Shown here one piece after another: positions 31,750 through 43,042 of a stretch of DNA of 64,000 nt. The translations under genes were made by a program, and so were the position numbers. Within the stretch, counting starts at the first letter, position 1, and each line of letters opens with the position of its first letter. The DNA lies in the NCBI GenBank assembly GCA_012862575.1, contig BLSF01000021.1, forward strand, positions 372,001 to 436,000, written 5' to 3'. Source of the stretch: Parietichytrium sp. I65-24A. Its lineage: Eukaryota > Sar > Bigyra > Thraustochytrida > Thraustochytriidae. The notes under the pieces were generated by a model, which ran no database searches, was not told the DNA's origin, and was given only the letters and a program-made list of their open reading frames with translations.

Positions 31750-33606
31750 ATGGACGGCGTGAAAGCTCTCTTCGAAGAGTGCAAACGCGGCGAAGGCAGC
31801 TCGGACGCAGTGTTAGAAGCCTTCGTCGCACGACTTGCTGCGGCGAATTTGATGGACGTGAAAGATGGTAAGAAGCTGGAGAAAGTTTGGAGAAGAGTTC
31901 GACCTACGGAGCTGGACGAGCTGCTAAAAGGCGTTGTGGAGGAGTTTGGTCCACATGTTCGCACTGAGGAGCTAGATTGTGTGGGAAATGGCCTGACGAA
32001 ATGTTTACAGCAGATAGAAGATATTCATGCAATGTGTGAAGAGCGTGCGCCAACTCAAGCTGAAACGGCGCAGCTGATTAAGCTGGTGCTCGACCTCAGA
32101 GAAAAGCACAACAAAGTGGTGGACACTGTCAGGAATCTGAAACTAAAGTATGAAAGCACTCTACTTTCGCACAATGCTGTAACCCCCGGAACAATCTTTG
32201 AGGCCGAGACCGGAGCCTACTTTCAAAGAAAGCACGCCAAGGATATCGAGAGAGTATGTGCAGCCACGAGGGTTCAAGGCGCTCTCCAGAAAGTAGACCC
32301 CCAAGGAATTCGGCGGAGTACGCCGTTTAGATTGGCAGACAAGTTTGGCCACACCAAAGGCAAGTCTCTGTCGGTCACTCTTGGCGAGTCTCGCGACGCT
32401 GAGATGATTGAGGTACTAGACCTGAACTCCTCCGATATTGCATCGGACGAAGAAATTGCATTCGCATGCGTTTGCCATGCTGCTCATCGAGAACTCGTTT
32501 TATCCACGCACTTTCCCCGATGGATGGGCTTTTCGAGAAAGTCTGAGCTCTACTACGAGTATCTTCCTGATGTTCAAAGCGTGAGCACTCTGCTTGAGTA
32601 AGTTACAACCGTTATATTGCTCGCGGGATCGACAGTCGTGGCATTTTATCTGACAAGTACTACTGGTTTCGAATATCACAGAAAGCACGGCTACCTCGTG
32701 GAGCCGCAAGAGCTCCTTTCTTCAATCCTGTCAAATTTATTGGAAGCGTTCTGCGAACTTGCCGAGCAAAGCACCTATGCACTTCGTGCGCCGCTGGATA
32801 CTTCGAATGTATTTGTTTGTAGCGAAGGCACCCGAGTTTTGCTGGGGGGTATACTCTGGGGTGACCAAAAGGTCTTTCACATCGACCAAGTAAACTCCAA
32901 AGAGTGGACATCTTGGCATCTGGAGCGGAACCGATCTTTGGTGACTTCGTTCGGCAAAGTGATTCAATCCCTGGTAGGATTGCGAGAGGCTGCAGATTCG
33001 AGCCCACAACAGGTACACGACGGAACTACACACCCCGTCGAGTTTAACAGGGCGGAGAGCGAAGCTGGAATCGCAGTCTTTGTGAAGAGCAAATTCAGGC
33101 TCAACTTTCCAAACACTACGCCGAACAGAGTTTGGAGATGCGTGAAAATCGTCGACCATGGAAGCGACAGTGGCGACGCACTTCCTTCAAGTCAAAGGAG
33201 ACTTACTTCAAGTGTCGTTCAAATTGATTCCAACGACGAGCTACAGCTTTCTGCTCGTGGAGTTGGAAGCTGCAAGCTGTTTTGGAAGGAAATGGAGTGG
33301 TGGCAAACCGATGAAGACGCGCAGAAAAGGGAGAGAGATGAAGAGACTGGTGAACGGAACCTGTTTCATGGCGCCACCATTATGTGCAGGGTGATGGTGG
33401 TGGACAACAAAAACAATTCCTTTGCTAGTCTCGGAGCTCACTGCTCCCCAACCCTACGTGCTGTGATTTCTGCATGCTTGCATCCCGAAACAGCGGCAAA
33501 CATTCGCCTTCGAGACCTGCAGCACACCTACCCAATTCTTCAAATAAATCCGATGAGAGCCGCGGAAGTCGTTGACGACTACCAAGTTTACACCGGTGGG
33601 AGATGA
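31750..33606 (+). CDS. Protein with helical N-terminus and degenerate kinase-like domain (two exons)
   Basis: Exon 1 31750-32597 and exon 2 32682-33606, with an 84-nt GTAAGT...CACAG intron; the join is in phase and gives STLLE-KHGYLVEP, 590 aa. The N-terminal 150 residues are helical, probably coiled coil. The middle reads like a protein kinase around the hinge and C-lobe: YYEYLP, S..LLEKHG, LLSSILSNLLEAF, then ALRAPLDTSNVFV in place of HRDLKPxNxxx, and VLLGGILWGD in place of the DFG segment. The catalytic HRD Asp and DFG Asp are absent, so this would be a pseudokinase. The C-terminal 250 residues are mixed and unrecognised. I do not know the family. The shared promoter region with DNAAF6 may hint at a ciliary role, but that is speculation. 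Confidence 0.65.
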
Positions 33607-33782
33607 GTTGGAAAAAGATCGATTCCTAGAATGAGCCACAGGGCCGCCAGGAAATGATTACCGCATTCGGAAGAAAACCAATCATAAAGATTTATATGTG
33701 CCTTAGGTGCCATAGCATCTCTTTCAAAACTATCACATTTGATACGCTCGTCTAAACTATAATTACTTTCTCTTGAACACAT

Positions 33783-35756
33783 CTATCGCATACCCTCGCT
33801 CTTCATGGCGTCCAATGTCTGCTGAAACAGCATGCTTGCGCCGCATCGCAACACGCGAAGCCCGTCGAGCATGTCATCACGAGCTTCTTGAGTATCCATC
33901 TCCATGTAAATGGTCGTGTAGCTGAGGTTCTCCAAAGCATGTTGGACCATATGGAGCCCAAGGCATCGCGAACGGTCCTCCTCGTTCACTGGAATGTTTT
34001 CGTCATCTTCCCCTGCCACAATTCGGCCAACATAGCGCATTTCAATGCGACTGTAGCCAGGTTTGAGAACAGACCCCTGGTCCGACAGCTGCCAGAAGAG
34101 GTTATCAAAGGACTTGTCCAGGAAGAAAGCCATCTGATTTGAGCTGCCATCGTCTTCGTGCTTGATTGCAAGCACGCCAAGTCGGAAGGCTGCTTTGACT
34201 GTCTCGCAGAGGTCGTAGTTTGCTCGTAGCGTCTTGTCCTTCAAAACATGGTACGCCTGTCCTATTTCCGCAAAAGCTTTGGTGTCGATGTCAGGGTTTT
34301 TGTCAGGATGAAATTTTTGAGCGAGATTGTGGTACGTCAGCTTAATTTGGCGCAAGGTTGCATCCGGGGGCACCCCGAGGATGTCGTAAAATGTGCGGGG
34401 TAGCTCTTCAGGTCGCTCGGTAATGTCATGGCCGAGATGAGAGGTTCTGCGATTTACGCCGCGCCTTCCCTGCCGTCTTTGTGCGACTCTGATTTGCTCG
34501 AGCTCTGCCGCGCAATTGATGTTGTTTGTGATAGCATTTCCCCACTCGCGTGCTTCCTTTTCTGATTTTGTGCACATTCGCAGCTTATCACCAGCAGAAC
34601 GTCCTTGGCGAGCGGCCGGGACGACATAAATGAGAAACAGTTCCTTCTTCTGTCCCAAAAGACACCTGGCTCCGTTTAAATCGATCATCTTCCTCGGAAT
34701 ATTGCTTGCATGTGATGTGCAGTAGAGGAAGATAGAACCTTCCAGAATAAAAAATCGCGAGTGCGACCGGGCGAATGCCTTGTTGGTGGAAGGTAGCTTA
34801 GTCAGGTACCCACGGTGATTCACCATGTTGAGGGTTTGCTCTGGGATGAGTTCTCCATTCTTTTCCGCCTCTTCATTTGCTTTGGCAACAACTTCGAGAT
34901 CCACGGACCCTTCCCCGACTTTAACGTCCGACGGCGATCGCAAAGTTCGCATGGACATTTGTGAATGAAAAACTCTCTCCGGCTTTGTTGGTGGCAGGAG
35001 TAAAAGCTCCATGTCGGCGTCGCCCTCGTCTAGATCGTCCGGAGGCAAGTACGCTCCGTTGTACTGCGGGACATCATCACTGTCACCGTTTGCCTTTGAC
35101 GATTTGTCCTGCCCAACTTGATCTTCAGCGTGATTAATGTTCAAGCCGGTGGTAATTTCTGGCTCATCTTCCAAGTCCGAGTCAACCTCCTCCTCCTCCT
35201 CCTCCTCGCCATCTCTGCTGGGCTCAACGTGTAAGACAAAACCTTGTTCTGCGCTTGCGCTCGCTTCGTTTTTGATACCGTTCGAACCTTCAGCAGCCGC
35301 TGTGGCAGCGAAAGATTGCTTGGACTCAATCAACGCTTCCGAGGCAACTCTTGGCCGCCGATCAGAAAAGTCCTCTTCCTCTCCATTCTCTTCCTCCTCT
35401 GATGATGAAGCGTTCGCGCCTCCCTCAAAATTTGGCAACCCAATCACCACTGGTGGGGGCGGAGGCGGGGGCGGAGCGTCCTCGTCATCCTCGTCCTCAT
35501 TCTCAAGGCTCTTCCTCTCAAACACCGTTTGCTGCTCCTGCAGCAATGTCTGCATTTTCCCAGCGTCTGTGTCAGGAACCTTTCCCAACTGCATCATCCC
35601 ACACATACACACACACACACACACATGCTCGCGCAGATCGAGCCATTCACAAACCCATCAACTTACTGCTTGAATCTTCCTACATTCGTCCAGATCCTTC
35701 CTCGCCACTTCCAACAGCGATCTGCTCTCCCGCAGCAGCCGTTTCGCTTCCTCCAT
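33783..35756 (-). CDS. PH-domain DnaJ (J-domain) protein (two exons)
   Basis: Exon 1 35667-35756 encodes a 30-residue helix (MEEAKRLLRESRSLLEVARK...). A 78-nt GTAAGT...GCAG intron (35589-35666) contains a (CA)n run. Exon 2 is 33783-35588. The splice is in phase; total 631 aa. After a coiled-coil start come a polyproline run (PPPPPPPP) and acidic stretches. A PH domain lies at about 285-385 (GYLTKL...RFFILEGSIFLYC...EAREWGNAI) and a J domain at about 417-480 with the HPD triad in KFHPDKNP. It ends with a 150-residue domain I do not recognise. The layout suggests a membrane-phosphoinositide-recruited Hsp70 co-chaperone. The 5' exon is inferred from splice signals. Confidence 0.8.
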
Positions 35757-36251
35757 CCTCGCGAGCACAGTCCACGATCTCAGCTCCCACAAGGCCTTCT
35801 CCGGTTCTCCGCTTCTCTCGCTCTCTGGTTCTCTGCGCTAGCGCCTTGCAGGCTGGTTCTTCCCGTCCGCGCCCTATTATAACCACCCTTACTTGTTTGC
35901 TAGCGCCGGTGTCCTCGAGTACCTCTTTCGCGACCAAAACAAACGTCTTCTCTATGAGGCCAACCTGGCAATAACGGGTTTGGCGTTACGAGCTTCGAGT
36001 ACTATTGTATGAGGTAGATAGTCTTAAGCAGGGTGTGTGATTAGCGAAGGCGATCTTCACATACTTATCTTCACTTCACCTGGATGAGTGGATGGGTTGC
36101 CTCTTCTTTTCGCGCCCACAGTTTGGATTGAGAAGAGCGGAGGTGGAATGGAAGGAGATGAGAAGCACAAGAGAGAAGAGCAGGGTTTGCTTTTGGGAGA
36201 ATAGAAGAGAAGAGAACAAAATAAATGAACCGGGAGGGCGGAGCGGTGGTT
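35757..36251. other. 5' flank of PH-DnaJ gene, 3' flank of ECH1
   Basis: Two CGAGTAC words at 35916-35922 and 35996-36002. No gene is seen; an AG-rich block near 36130-36220 precedes the ECH1 stop. Confidence 0.5.
35916..36002 (-). promoter_or_regulatory. Two GTACTCG upstream heptamers
   Basis: CGAGTAC on the plus strand at 35916-35922 and 35996-36002 (GTACTCG in gene sense), 160 and 240 bp upstream of the PH-DnaJ ATG at 35756. Confidence 0.35.
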
Positions 36252-37253
36252 TTAGAGCTTGGAAAACTCTGGCTGTTCGCTCTTGGAGAGAGAAGCCATG
36301 GCCGCTTTCACAATGTCCTTTGTCTGGTTCATGCCTGCGCTCCAGGCAGCCTGATACTCAAGTGAGTCGCGGATCTTGTTCTCGCGGCTGTAGTTCAAGT
36401 TCACCTTGGTGCCGTATATTGCAATAGGAGACTTGGAGCTGATGGTTTTGGCCATGGCCATTGCGTGCTCGATGGCTTTTTCACGGCTTTCGTGGACAGA
36501 GCTCACAAAACCTGCCGACTTGGCTTCATCCGCTTCCATGCGCCTTGCGGTGAAGCAAAGCTCGCGGGCAAGGCTTGCGCTGCCGATGACGTGATGCAAT
36601 CTCTGGAGGGTCCCTACGAGCAACAGACAGGTGATTTGGACACAAAATGTCAGAGCTAGGCAAGCGGATCGGGCACACACGGAATAAACTTACCAACGTC
36701 TGCTGCAAGACCGATATCCACTTCCTTGATGCTAAAGAATGCATCCTTGGAGCAAAGACGGATGTCAGCTGCGCACATGAGATCGATTGCGCCACCGATT
36801 GCCCCACCGTGCACGGCAGCAATGACGGGCTGTGGGCAGCGTTCCATCGCCGTAAAGGAGTCCTGGAGAGACATAATCACCTGGCGGTTGCCCACGCACC
36901 TTCTTGCCACATCAAAATCCGACTTGGAGGTCATGTCTCCGAGCGCCTCGTTGTCCTTAATGTCCAGGCCCACCGAGAAATGCTTTCCGGCCGCAGTCAC
37001 AACGATGCACCTGCACTCCCTGTCCGACGCCAGCGCAGTGAAGCACTCACGGTACTCCCTCCAAAACGCCGTATTCATTGCATTCCCCTGCCAATCCACA
37101 ATCCACTGCGCCGTCAGATCCCCTCGCCCGAGCCAATCAACAAACCTGTGCCAACTCATTTATTCAACTCACCTGCTTTGGCCGGCTCAGCTCCACGTTC
37201 ACGACATGGCCGTGGCGGGTCACCTTGAGCGTCTCGTAAGTCTTGTCTGCCAT
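36252..37253 (-). CDS. ECH1: Peroxisomal delta3,5-delta2,4-dienoyl-CoA isomerase (three exons)
   Basis: Exons 37173-37253, 36694-37087 and 36252-36613, with introns of 85 nt (GTGAGT...GCAG) and 80 nt (GTAAGT...GTAG). All phases fit and the product is 278 aa starting MADKTYETLKVTR. The crotonase fold is complete: GKHFSVGLDIKD for oxyanion/acyl-CoA binding, AAVHGGAIGGAIDLMCAADIR, and LAADVGTLQRL across the last splice, the diagnostic ECH1 segment holding an active-site Asp. The protein ends Ser-Lys-Leu, a canonical PTS1 peroxisomal signal. It isomerises dienoyl-CoA intermediates in beta-oxidation of odd-position double bonds, useful in a polyunsaturated-lipid-rich cell. Confidence 0.93.
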
Positions 37254-38033
37254 TGCGCTTGCCTCTGTCTGTCTCCTGCTCGCCGTTTCCTTCCCGCTCT
37301 CGTTTCGCCGACTGTCAAGCTCTAACTTTGGAGCCTTTTCATTCTTTCCACTGTCATGTCTAAATCAATCTCAAAAATCAATCAAAATCAATCAACAAAA
37401 CATGAGACGACAAGATAAACATAGATAAACAGGAGTTACGATTACTGTTAGTTAGTAAGTTGGATAGTTAGTTCGCTGCGAATCCTACTGAACTGCTAAT
37501 ATTTGATCGTAATGTGTGTTAAGATGAACGTGAAGAGTAGCTCGGATCTCGAAGAGTCCTACGAGTGTCGGACTCAGCCTTAGCGTATTTGCATAAGGTG
37601 TTGTAGTTCTGAAGGATGTTGTGAGGGCGAGTATTTTCTCACACACAAAACACATTCCGTGAAGAGCGGAATGAGCGCTACTGATCCCCTAGCATCAGTT
37701 CTCATTCTTATTATTCTTAGGTCAAGACACTGAGCAGGATTTGCGGAACGTATATTTCCACCTCACAAAAGCCGCAAACACACTACTTTCAACATAAGCA
37801 ACTCCCAGCATCTCCTCCCAGTAGGAGCTCGTTCCTCACGAGACCATCTGAACGAACAGCTCGTTGATCCCTCGCGGCGATCGATGCATTGGCTGGCTGG
37901 CGGACGGGACAAACAAACAACTCTTTCGCGCTCTTCATTGAACAAGTCCAAACAAGAAAGAGCAGAAAGTGCAGAAAGTGCAAAGATAGATCTAAATTGG
38001 GAAGACGTGGATAGATTGGGGTCTCTTGTCAGT
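37254..38033. other. Divergent intergenic region between ECH1 and the tRNA methyltransferase gene
   Basis: No other gene, repeat array or RNA recognised. A fifty-codon ATG-started extension (37884) in frame with the downstream gene is open but unconvincing. Confidence 0.45.
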
Positions 38034-40127
38034 ATGGGCGACCAAGCAGAGGACAAGACAGAGGTGGAGAATGCGGTTGGCGGAGAAGAGGACAAAGGGA
38101 TTGCAGAGGAGCTGAACAAGATTGTGCGTGTGCAGCTGGAGAACATTGGCAAGTTTGTTCAGAAGAAAGCGGTGCACAACATGCTGGTCGAGGCAGGCAT
38201 TGAGTTCAAGAATGTGAAGAAGAACCCGAAGATGTCGTTCGCGCTCGCGACGTTCGACACTGTGGAGAAATTCGAAGAAGCCAAGCCCAAGCTGGAGAAG
38301 TTGGTGGGCAAAAAGGGTGGGAATATCACTACCAAGCTGCTCGGCTTTGCCGCTCAGTCGATCGAGTCTCAGAATAGAGGAGGAGCCGCGAAGGCTATCG
38401 AAGATGCCACGGAGCCGTGGCGCGATATTCCCTACGAAGAGCAGCTTGAGAAGAAACAGATGGAGATGGTTGGAGTATTGTCAAAGTTGTCCAAGATGCT
38501 TGTCGATGCCGAAAGCAAGAATGCTGCCATGACTCCAATACCAGATTGGCTCCGTAACAGACCATTCGGAAACAGCATACTGAGTGCACTGCGCAAAAAG
38601 TTTGCACTGGACAAGAAGAAGCTCCGCCGAGAAGGCCGAAACCCTGAGGACGCAGAGATGCCTCCAGCAAAGAGGGCTAAGGTGGAAAGCGAAGACGGGT
38701 CTGCTGAGAAAACCGAAGCAAACGAAACTGATGCCAACCAGGCGAACGAAATCGACAAGGAAAAGAAAGGTATCGAGAACTGGGTGGGAAGCGACCTTGC
38801 AGACACAGCCTGCCCGATTGAAAGCATCTTGCCGTCACCCAAACTCGAGCGTTACAGAAACAAATGTGAATTCACCATCGGAAAGGACTCTGACGGCAAC
38901 ATTGAGGTGGGCTTCAGAAAAGGTGGATTTCAAGATGGTTCAATTGTGGTGTCCTCCGGGGAGGGCTGCATCATTGTGCCAACGCCGATGCTGAGCCTCG
39001 CTCGCCGTCTAAAGGATTATCTCCAAAACAAAGCAAGCCTGCCGGTCTACGATCTCTTGACGAAAGGAGGCTTCTACCGGACAGTTATGGTGCGTTATTT
39101 CGAGTCCACACAGAGCATGATGACACTGTTCGTTGCGCGGTCCGAAGGGTTTACTCAAGATGCCAAAGATTCAGAGTTGAAAAGTCTCGTTTCTGCTCTC
39201 ACAGAATCCGACAAGTACGACGAAGCCACGTTAAAGTCGGTGGCTGTCACATTCTACGATGGCCCAAGCTCCCCAGATGCTAATGATCCATTTACCCTGC
39301 TCTACGGGGATTCTCATATCCACGATGTCTTGGACGGCATCAAGTACGCTGTTTCCCCACAAGCATTCTTCCAGGTAAACTCTGCATCTGCAGAGGTTTT
39401 GTACGGCAAAGTGCGGGAGTGGGCACTAGAAGCGCCAACCTCAGGCCAAAGCAGCACGCCAGAGTCGCGCACGATCTTTGACGTTTGCTGCGGGACTGGG
39501 ACTATTGGTCTAAGTATGGCACGACAATTCGATCATCTAATTGGAGTTGATAGCAGCGTGGCCGCCATCAAGGACGCAAAGGCCAACGCGGTGTCGAATG
39601 GTATGGAAAATACGCATTTTGTCGCTGCTATGGCAGAGGATGTCATGTGTGGATTCTTAAGCAAGTACTCTCGCGAAGATGACTGGAAAGACCTTGACAA
39701 GGAAGAAATTCTTGCTTCTCGGGGCATTTTGCGCAAGGAAGGGAATGAAACAACGGCGATCGTTGACCCTCCAAGGTCTGGCTTGCACCGTCGCGTTGTC
39801 CGAGAGATTCGTAGCTGCGAGGCTATCACGCGCCTTGTTTACGTGTCATGCAACCCAACTGGAGAGTTTATCAACAATGCAGTCGCCCTCTGCCGCGCCG
39901 AGCACCCAAAGCAGAGGCCAGGAACCCCTTTCTGGCCAGTCAAGGCCATCCCTGTCGATCTTTTCCCGCATACCCCACACTGCGAGCTTGTGGTTCTGTT
40001 CGAGCGCGTACCAAAAACGGAGAGCACCGAAGAGACCGCCGCTGCTTGTGCCGATGAATCGGAGGGACCTGAGGCTTCGGATGAAGTGGCCGCGGATAAT
40101 GCTGAGTCAAATGTAAAGTCTGAATAA
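38034..40127 (+). CDS. tRNA (uracil-5-)-methyltransferase, TRMT2A/Trm2-like
   Basis: 697 aa from ATG 38034. An in-frame ATG at 37884 would add 50 residues. The N-terminal 80 residues form an RRM-like fold (IVRVQLENIGKF...FALATFDTVEKF), as in animal TRMT2A. A Lys/Glu linker with PPAKRAKVE, a likely nuclear signal, follows. The methyltransferase half has the RumA/TrmA core: RNKCEFTIG, GGFYRTVMVRY, FFQVNSASAEVLY, the SAM motif DVCCGTGTIGLSMA (about 482-495), IVDPPRSGLH and the catalytic Cys606 in YVSCNPTG. It should form m5U54 in the T-loop of tRNAs. It ends in an acidic Glu/Ala-rich tail. Confidence 0.92.
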   Translation: MGDQAEDKTEVENAVGGEEDKGIAEELNKIVRVQLENIGKFVQKKAVHNMLVEAGIEFKNVKKNPKMSFALATFDTVEKFEEAKPKLEKLVGKKGGNITTKLLGFAAQSIESQNRGGAAKAIEDATEPWRDIPYEEQLEKKQMEMVGVLSKLSKMLVDAESKNAAMTPIPDWLRNRPFGNSILSALRKKFALDKKKLRREGRNPEDAEMPPAKRAKVESEDGSAEKTEANETDANQANEIDKEKKGIENWVGSDLADTACPIESILPSPKLERYRNKCEFTIGKDSDGNIEVGFRKGGFQDGSIVVSSGEGCIIVPTPMLSLARRLKDYLQNKASLPVYDLLTKGGFYRTVMVRYFESTQSMMTLFVARSEGFTQDAKDSELKSLVSALTESDKYDEATLKSVAVTFYDGPSSPDANDPFTLLYGDSHIHDVLDGIKYAVSPQAFFQVNSASAEVLYGKVREWALEAPTSGQSSTPESRTIFDVCCGTGTIGLSMARQFDHLIGVDSSVAAIKDAKANAVSNGMENTHFVAAMAEDVMCGFLSKYSREDDWKDLDKEEILASRGILRKEGNETTAIVDPPRSGLHRRVVREIRSCEAITRLVYVSCNPTGEFINNAVALCRAEHPKQRPGTPFWPVKAIPVDLFPHTPHCELVVLFERVPKTESTEETAAACADESEGPEASDEVAADNAESNVKSE

Positions 40128-40723
40128 TTCCATACAACAACACTTTTTTTTAAATCTGATGCATTCACAACTTTTTGTCGCCATGTATGGCGTTGTGGAC
40201 GAAAAAAGGGAGCCACTCCGCAAGACACAGGTGGACGGATGAAACTCAGTGCCAAGTCAATTCGAACAGGAATCTCTTTCATACTTTTGTATGAGTCCAG
40301 CAAATAATTCCAGTCCCAATTGGGAGAGACAAGTTGGACGAGCACCAATCGACGTCGCAATCGACATGAACGAGGTTGCTTCACGCATTAGCTATTGCGG
40401 TTGATCCGCCGAATGTAAGGGAGAGCTGAAGGGAGAGACGAACGAATGAGGGCTGTCAACTCCCACAGCTTTATGCCGATTTCCAAGCAATAGCAGAGCC
40501 CAAGGCAATGGCCGAACAGTACAAGGACAAGAACAATCTCTCGAAGGCAGACTGGAGTTCAACCGGCTTTCGTGAGGGCATCGCCAAGGCATGGAGGAAC
40601 ATGATAAAGAGGAAAAATAAATTCTTTCATTTGAAAAAGCCCAGAAATTAAAGGATCATGAAAGATAGATTGATAATATTGGGTTTGCGAAGGAGGCAAA
40701 CATATGATAAGTGGGTTCATTGA
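40128..40723. other. Intergenic, convergent 3' ends
   Basis: Between the tRNA methyltransferase gene (+) and the AIG1-like GTPase gene (-). Nothing supported. Confidence 0.5.
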
Positions 40724-41824
40724 TTACCAAAATTTGAGCCATTGTATGCCCTTTTCCCACCTGGACCTCGGAATTATCTCCGCTTGGTGTATGGCCGCGG
40801 TTCTGTCTATAAGTACCACTCCTGCGTTGACGGGCTTGTCAAATTTGGCAAGTGCGGTGGTCATTTTCATTCGTTGTTGAAGTAGGTTCGTGGCAAAGTG
40901 AGACCTGAACGGCTCCTTGAGCTCGTCTAGTCGAGGTGTATTGATGTGGAATACATTTTGCCGGTCGACAAATTTTGGTGCACCAGAAGGATTCAAAAGC
41001 TTCAAAAGCTCATTCGTGTACCTCTCTTGAATGTCATCTCTTAGCATTCCGGTGTTGGTAATTACAAGAACAACGTGCTTAGGTCCAAGTCCCAGAGCCT
41101 TGAGCATATTCCGGATGAGCAGAAGATCATACGTGTATGCCTCTCTGTAGCGCTCAGCTTTGTGCACGATAATGAAGGCATTCACCGAGAAAGCGTTCGT
41201 GACGATTTTCCTGAATACGTCCATGACGATGTCATCAGACTTTAGGTCGTTTGCGCCAAATCCGATCGTGTCTTTGAAAATAAACTGCGCTGTCTTGCCG
41301 TCCTCCTCAAGCATCACCTCATCTGATTGGTAGTCCACGCAAGATTTTGTATTGGAGTCGGGGGACATACCTGATATGGGAGCCTCGAAATCAGCGATGC
41401 TAGAAGCGACCATCGCCTGAATAAACGATGTTTTCCCAGACCCGGTTGCCCCAAGAACGATGAAATGCCCATCGAATCGACGTGGCCTGCTCGCCGGTAG
41501 CTTCACACCAGCGTAGATGTTGTTTGTTTCTTCGGGAGCTGCCAACGCCATGCGATGCAGCACGAGGGCCTGGAAGAACTCGACGATGGGCCACATTTTT
41601 CGCATCTTTGGAAGCGCAAGAGTTTGTGTTCTGCTTGGGCATTCAGTTGGGTCTGCCGAAGTTTTCTGTTTTGTCAAGTGAAGTCTAATCTGATCTAATT
41701 CAACCCAACGAAAACGATTCTTTCTGTGCAAACATGTGCAAACAATGACATGGTGGTCAGCTTTGCGCGTTCCAATAGTTCCAATGCGCAGTGGTACGTC
41801 AACAGTGGTGCACACTCCAATCAT
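40724..41824 (-). CDS. AIG1/septin-like P-loop GTPase
   Basis: Up to 366 aa from ATG 41824; a later ATG at 41605 (MRKMWPIV) may be the true start because the first 70 residues are unconvincing. G1 is GATGSGKTS, G3 is DTIGFGAND and the G4 position reads VLVITNTG, lacking the usual (T/N)KxD Asp. The order and the long helix-rich tail fit AIG1/GIMAP or TRAFAC-type GTPases. The C-terminal 100 residues have no TM segment. Nucleotide specificity may be altered by the degenerate G4. A damaged copy lies immediately upstream (42200-42645) in the same orientation. Confidence 0.75.
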   Translation of the reverse strand: MIGVCTTVDVPLRIGTIGTRKADHHVIVCTCLHRKNRFRWVELDQIRLHLTKQKTSADPTECPSRTQTLALPKMRKMWPIVEFFQALVLHRMALAAPEETNNIYAGVKLPASRPRRFDGHFIVLGATGSGKTSFIQAMVASSIADFEAPISGMSPDSNTKSCVDYQSDEVMLEEDGKTAQFIFKDTIGFGANDLKSDDIVMDVFRKIVTNAFSVNAFIIVHKAERYREAYTYDLLLIRNMLKALGLGPKHVVLVITNTGMLRDDIQERYTNELLKLLNPSGAPKFVDRQNVFHINTPRLDELKEPFRSHFATNLLQQRMKMTTALAKFDKPVNAGVVLIDRTAAIHQAEIIPRSRWEKGIQWLKFW

Positions 41825-41956
41825 CAAATTTCAGAACTCTAGTGTACTAGCTACTTGTCAAGAACATGGTGAGCGAGGGCATCGTCGGGCTCTAATTAAA
41901 CTTATACATAAATTTAGGTTAATAGTCGCATGCGCTCCGGTATACTCGAATTGGTA

Positions 41957-41963
41957 CGAGTAC
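41957..41963 (-). promoter_or_regulatory. GTACTCG upstream heptamer
   Basis: CGAGTAC on the plus strand, 133 bp before the ATG at 41824 of the AIG1-like GTPase. Confidence 0.35.
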
Positions 41964-42199
41964 TCTTGCTAAGTAACTGACGAGCTCAGATCCGAGTTGG
42001 TCCAAGTCCCGATCCCACAGGTCTTAGTGTTTAAGTTATTACACATGTCATACGTATGATGTATTCTTACAGTCTATGTATCAATTCATAGCGAGGGAAA
42101 GCATTGCAGACTTGACTAGTAGTGACACTAATCTAGCTCTAGTGCTCTCTAGTAGAGTAGGTTCTCTTCTCAGCCGAGTCCAATGGGAAGGTGGGGGAT

Positions 42200-42645
42200 G
42201 GGGTCGTTTGCATGTCCTGTTGTGGCACTGTCAACGAAAACTAACTGAGCTGTCGTGTGTGCATGTGCATGTGCGCGAGCGAGCATCATCTCGTCTGATT
42301 GATAGTCTTCGCAAGAGATTGTACCGGTCCTGGATGTCCTGGGATGTCCGGGATGTCCCTGAAATGAAAATAAGGGCCTCGAGATCCGCGATGATGGATG
42401 CAGTCATCGCCTGGACAGCCGATGTTTTCCCAGGCCTGGGTAAAGCCTGCTCCTCGGTGATTTCACATCAGCGTAGGCGTCATATGCTTCGTCGGGAGAT
42501 GCCAGCACACGGCCGAGCTCTGCGCTTTTCTGGATTTAACCGAAGAAGGGCGTGATATTAAAGATAAAAGCTCTTTCCCAGCTTGCATGTGTTTTGCTTG
42601 AGTGAGCACTCAAATGGATCTACTGAAGTTTTCTTTCACTCTCAG
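42200..42645 (-). pseudogene. Degenerate copy of the AIG1-like GTPase gene
   Basis: This stretch aligns by eye, same strand, with about 41250-41680 of the intact gene. Matching words include GGTCGTTTGC, AACTG-GCTGTC, GCATCA-CTC-TCTGATTG-TAGTC, CATCGCCTG, CGATGTTTTCCCAG, TTCACA-CAGCGTAG, CTTCG-GGAG-TGCCA and GAAGTTTTCT. The P-loop Gly-rich segment is destroyed (only PGKTS-like remains), and insertions and deletions break the frame. It is a dead tandem duplicate. Confidence 0.75.
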
Positions 42646-43042
42646 CGCGTCGCTCTCCGTCAATCAAGGATTGCAAGTACATCTCTGCGGATCCATTCGC
42701 ATTTTACCCCCTTCCAAATCTCCGAGAAGTACGAATGCCTTTGATAAACGTTAAGAATAGAAAGTGGATCTGTGCGAGCTAGTTGCGTGCATGCACACAA
42801 TCCATTCATTCTGCGATATTAGAACTTCTCAAAAGCCAGAGAAAACTGGACAAACTGGACATACGCACATGACCGATGCGCGGTTTTGTGCAAGTAAACG
42901 CCCAATTTTCGATGGGCGGTTCTGAGAAGTAAACACCCAATTTTCTCGAAATGGTCGAGAGGTATTTCAATTCCAAAACTCTTGGCCACTCTGATTGCCT
43001 TCTCAGAGAAAACAGGGTATTCCCCGACCGCCCGCAAGGACG
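42646..43042. other. Upstream of the DUF4116 gene
   Basis: Contains a short direct repeat (AAACGCCCAATTTTC / AAACACCCAATTTTC) at about 42897-42945. No gene seen. Confidence 0.45.
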
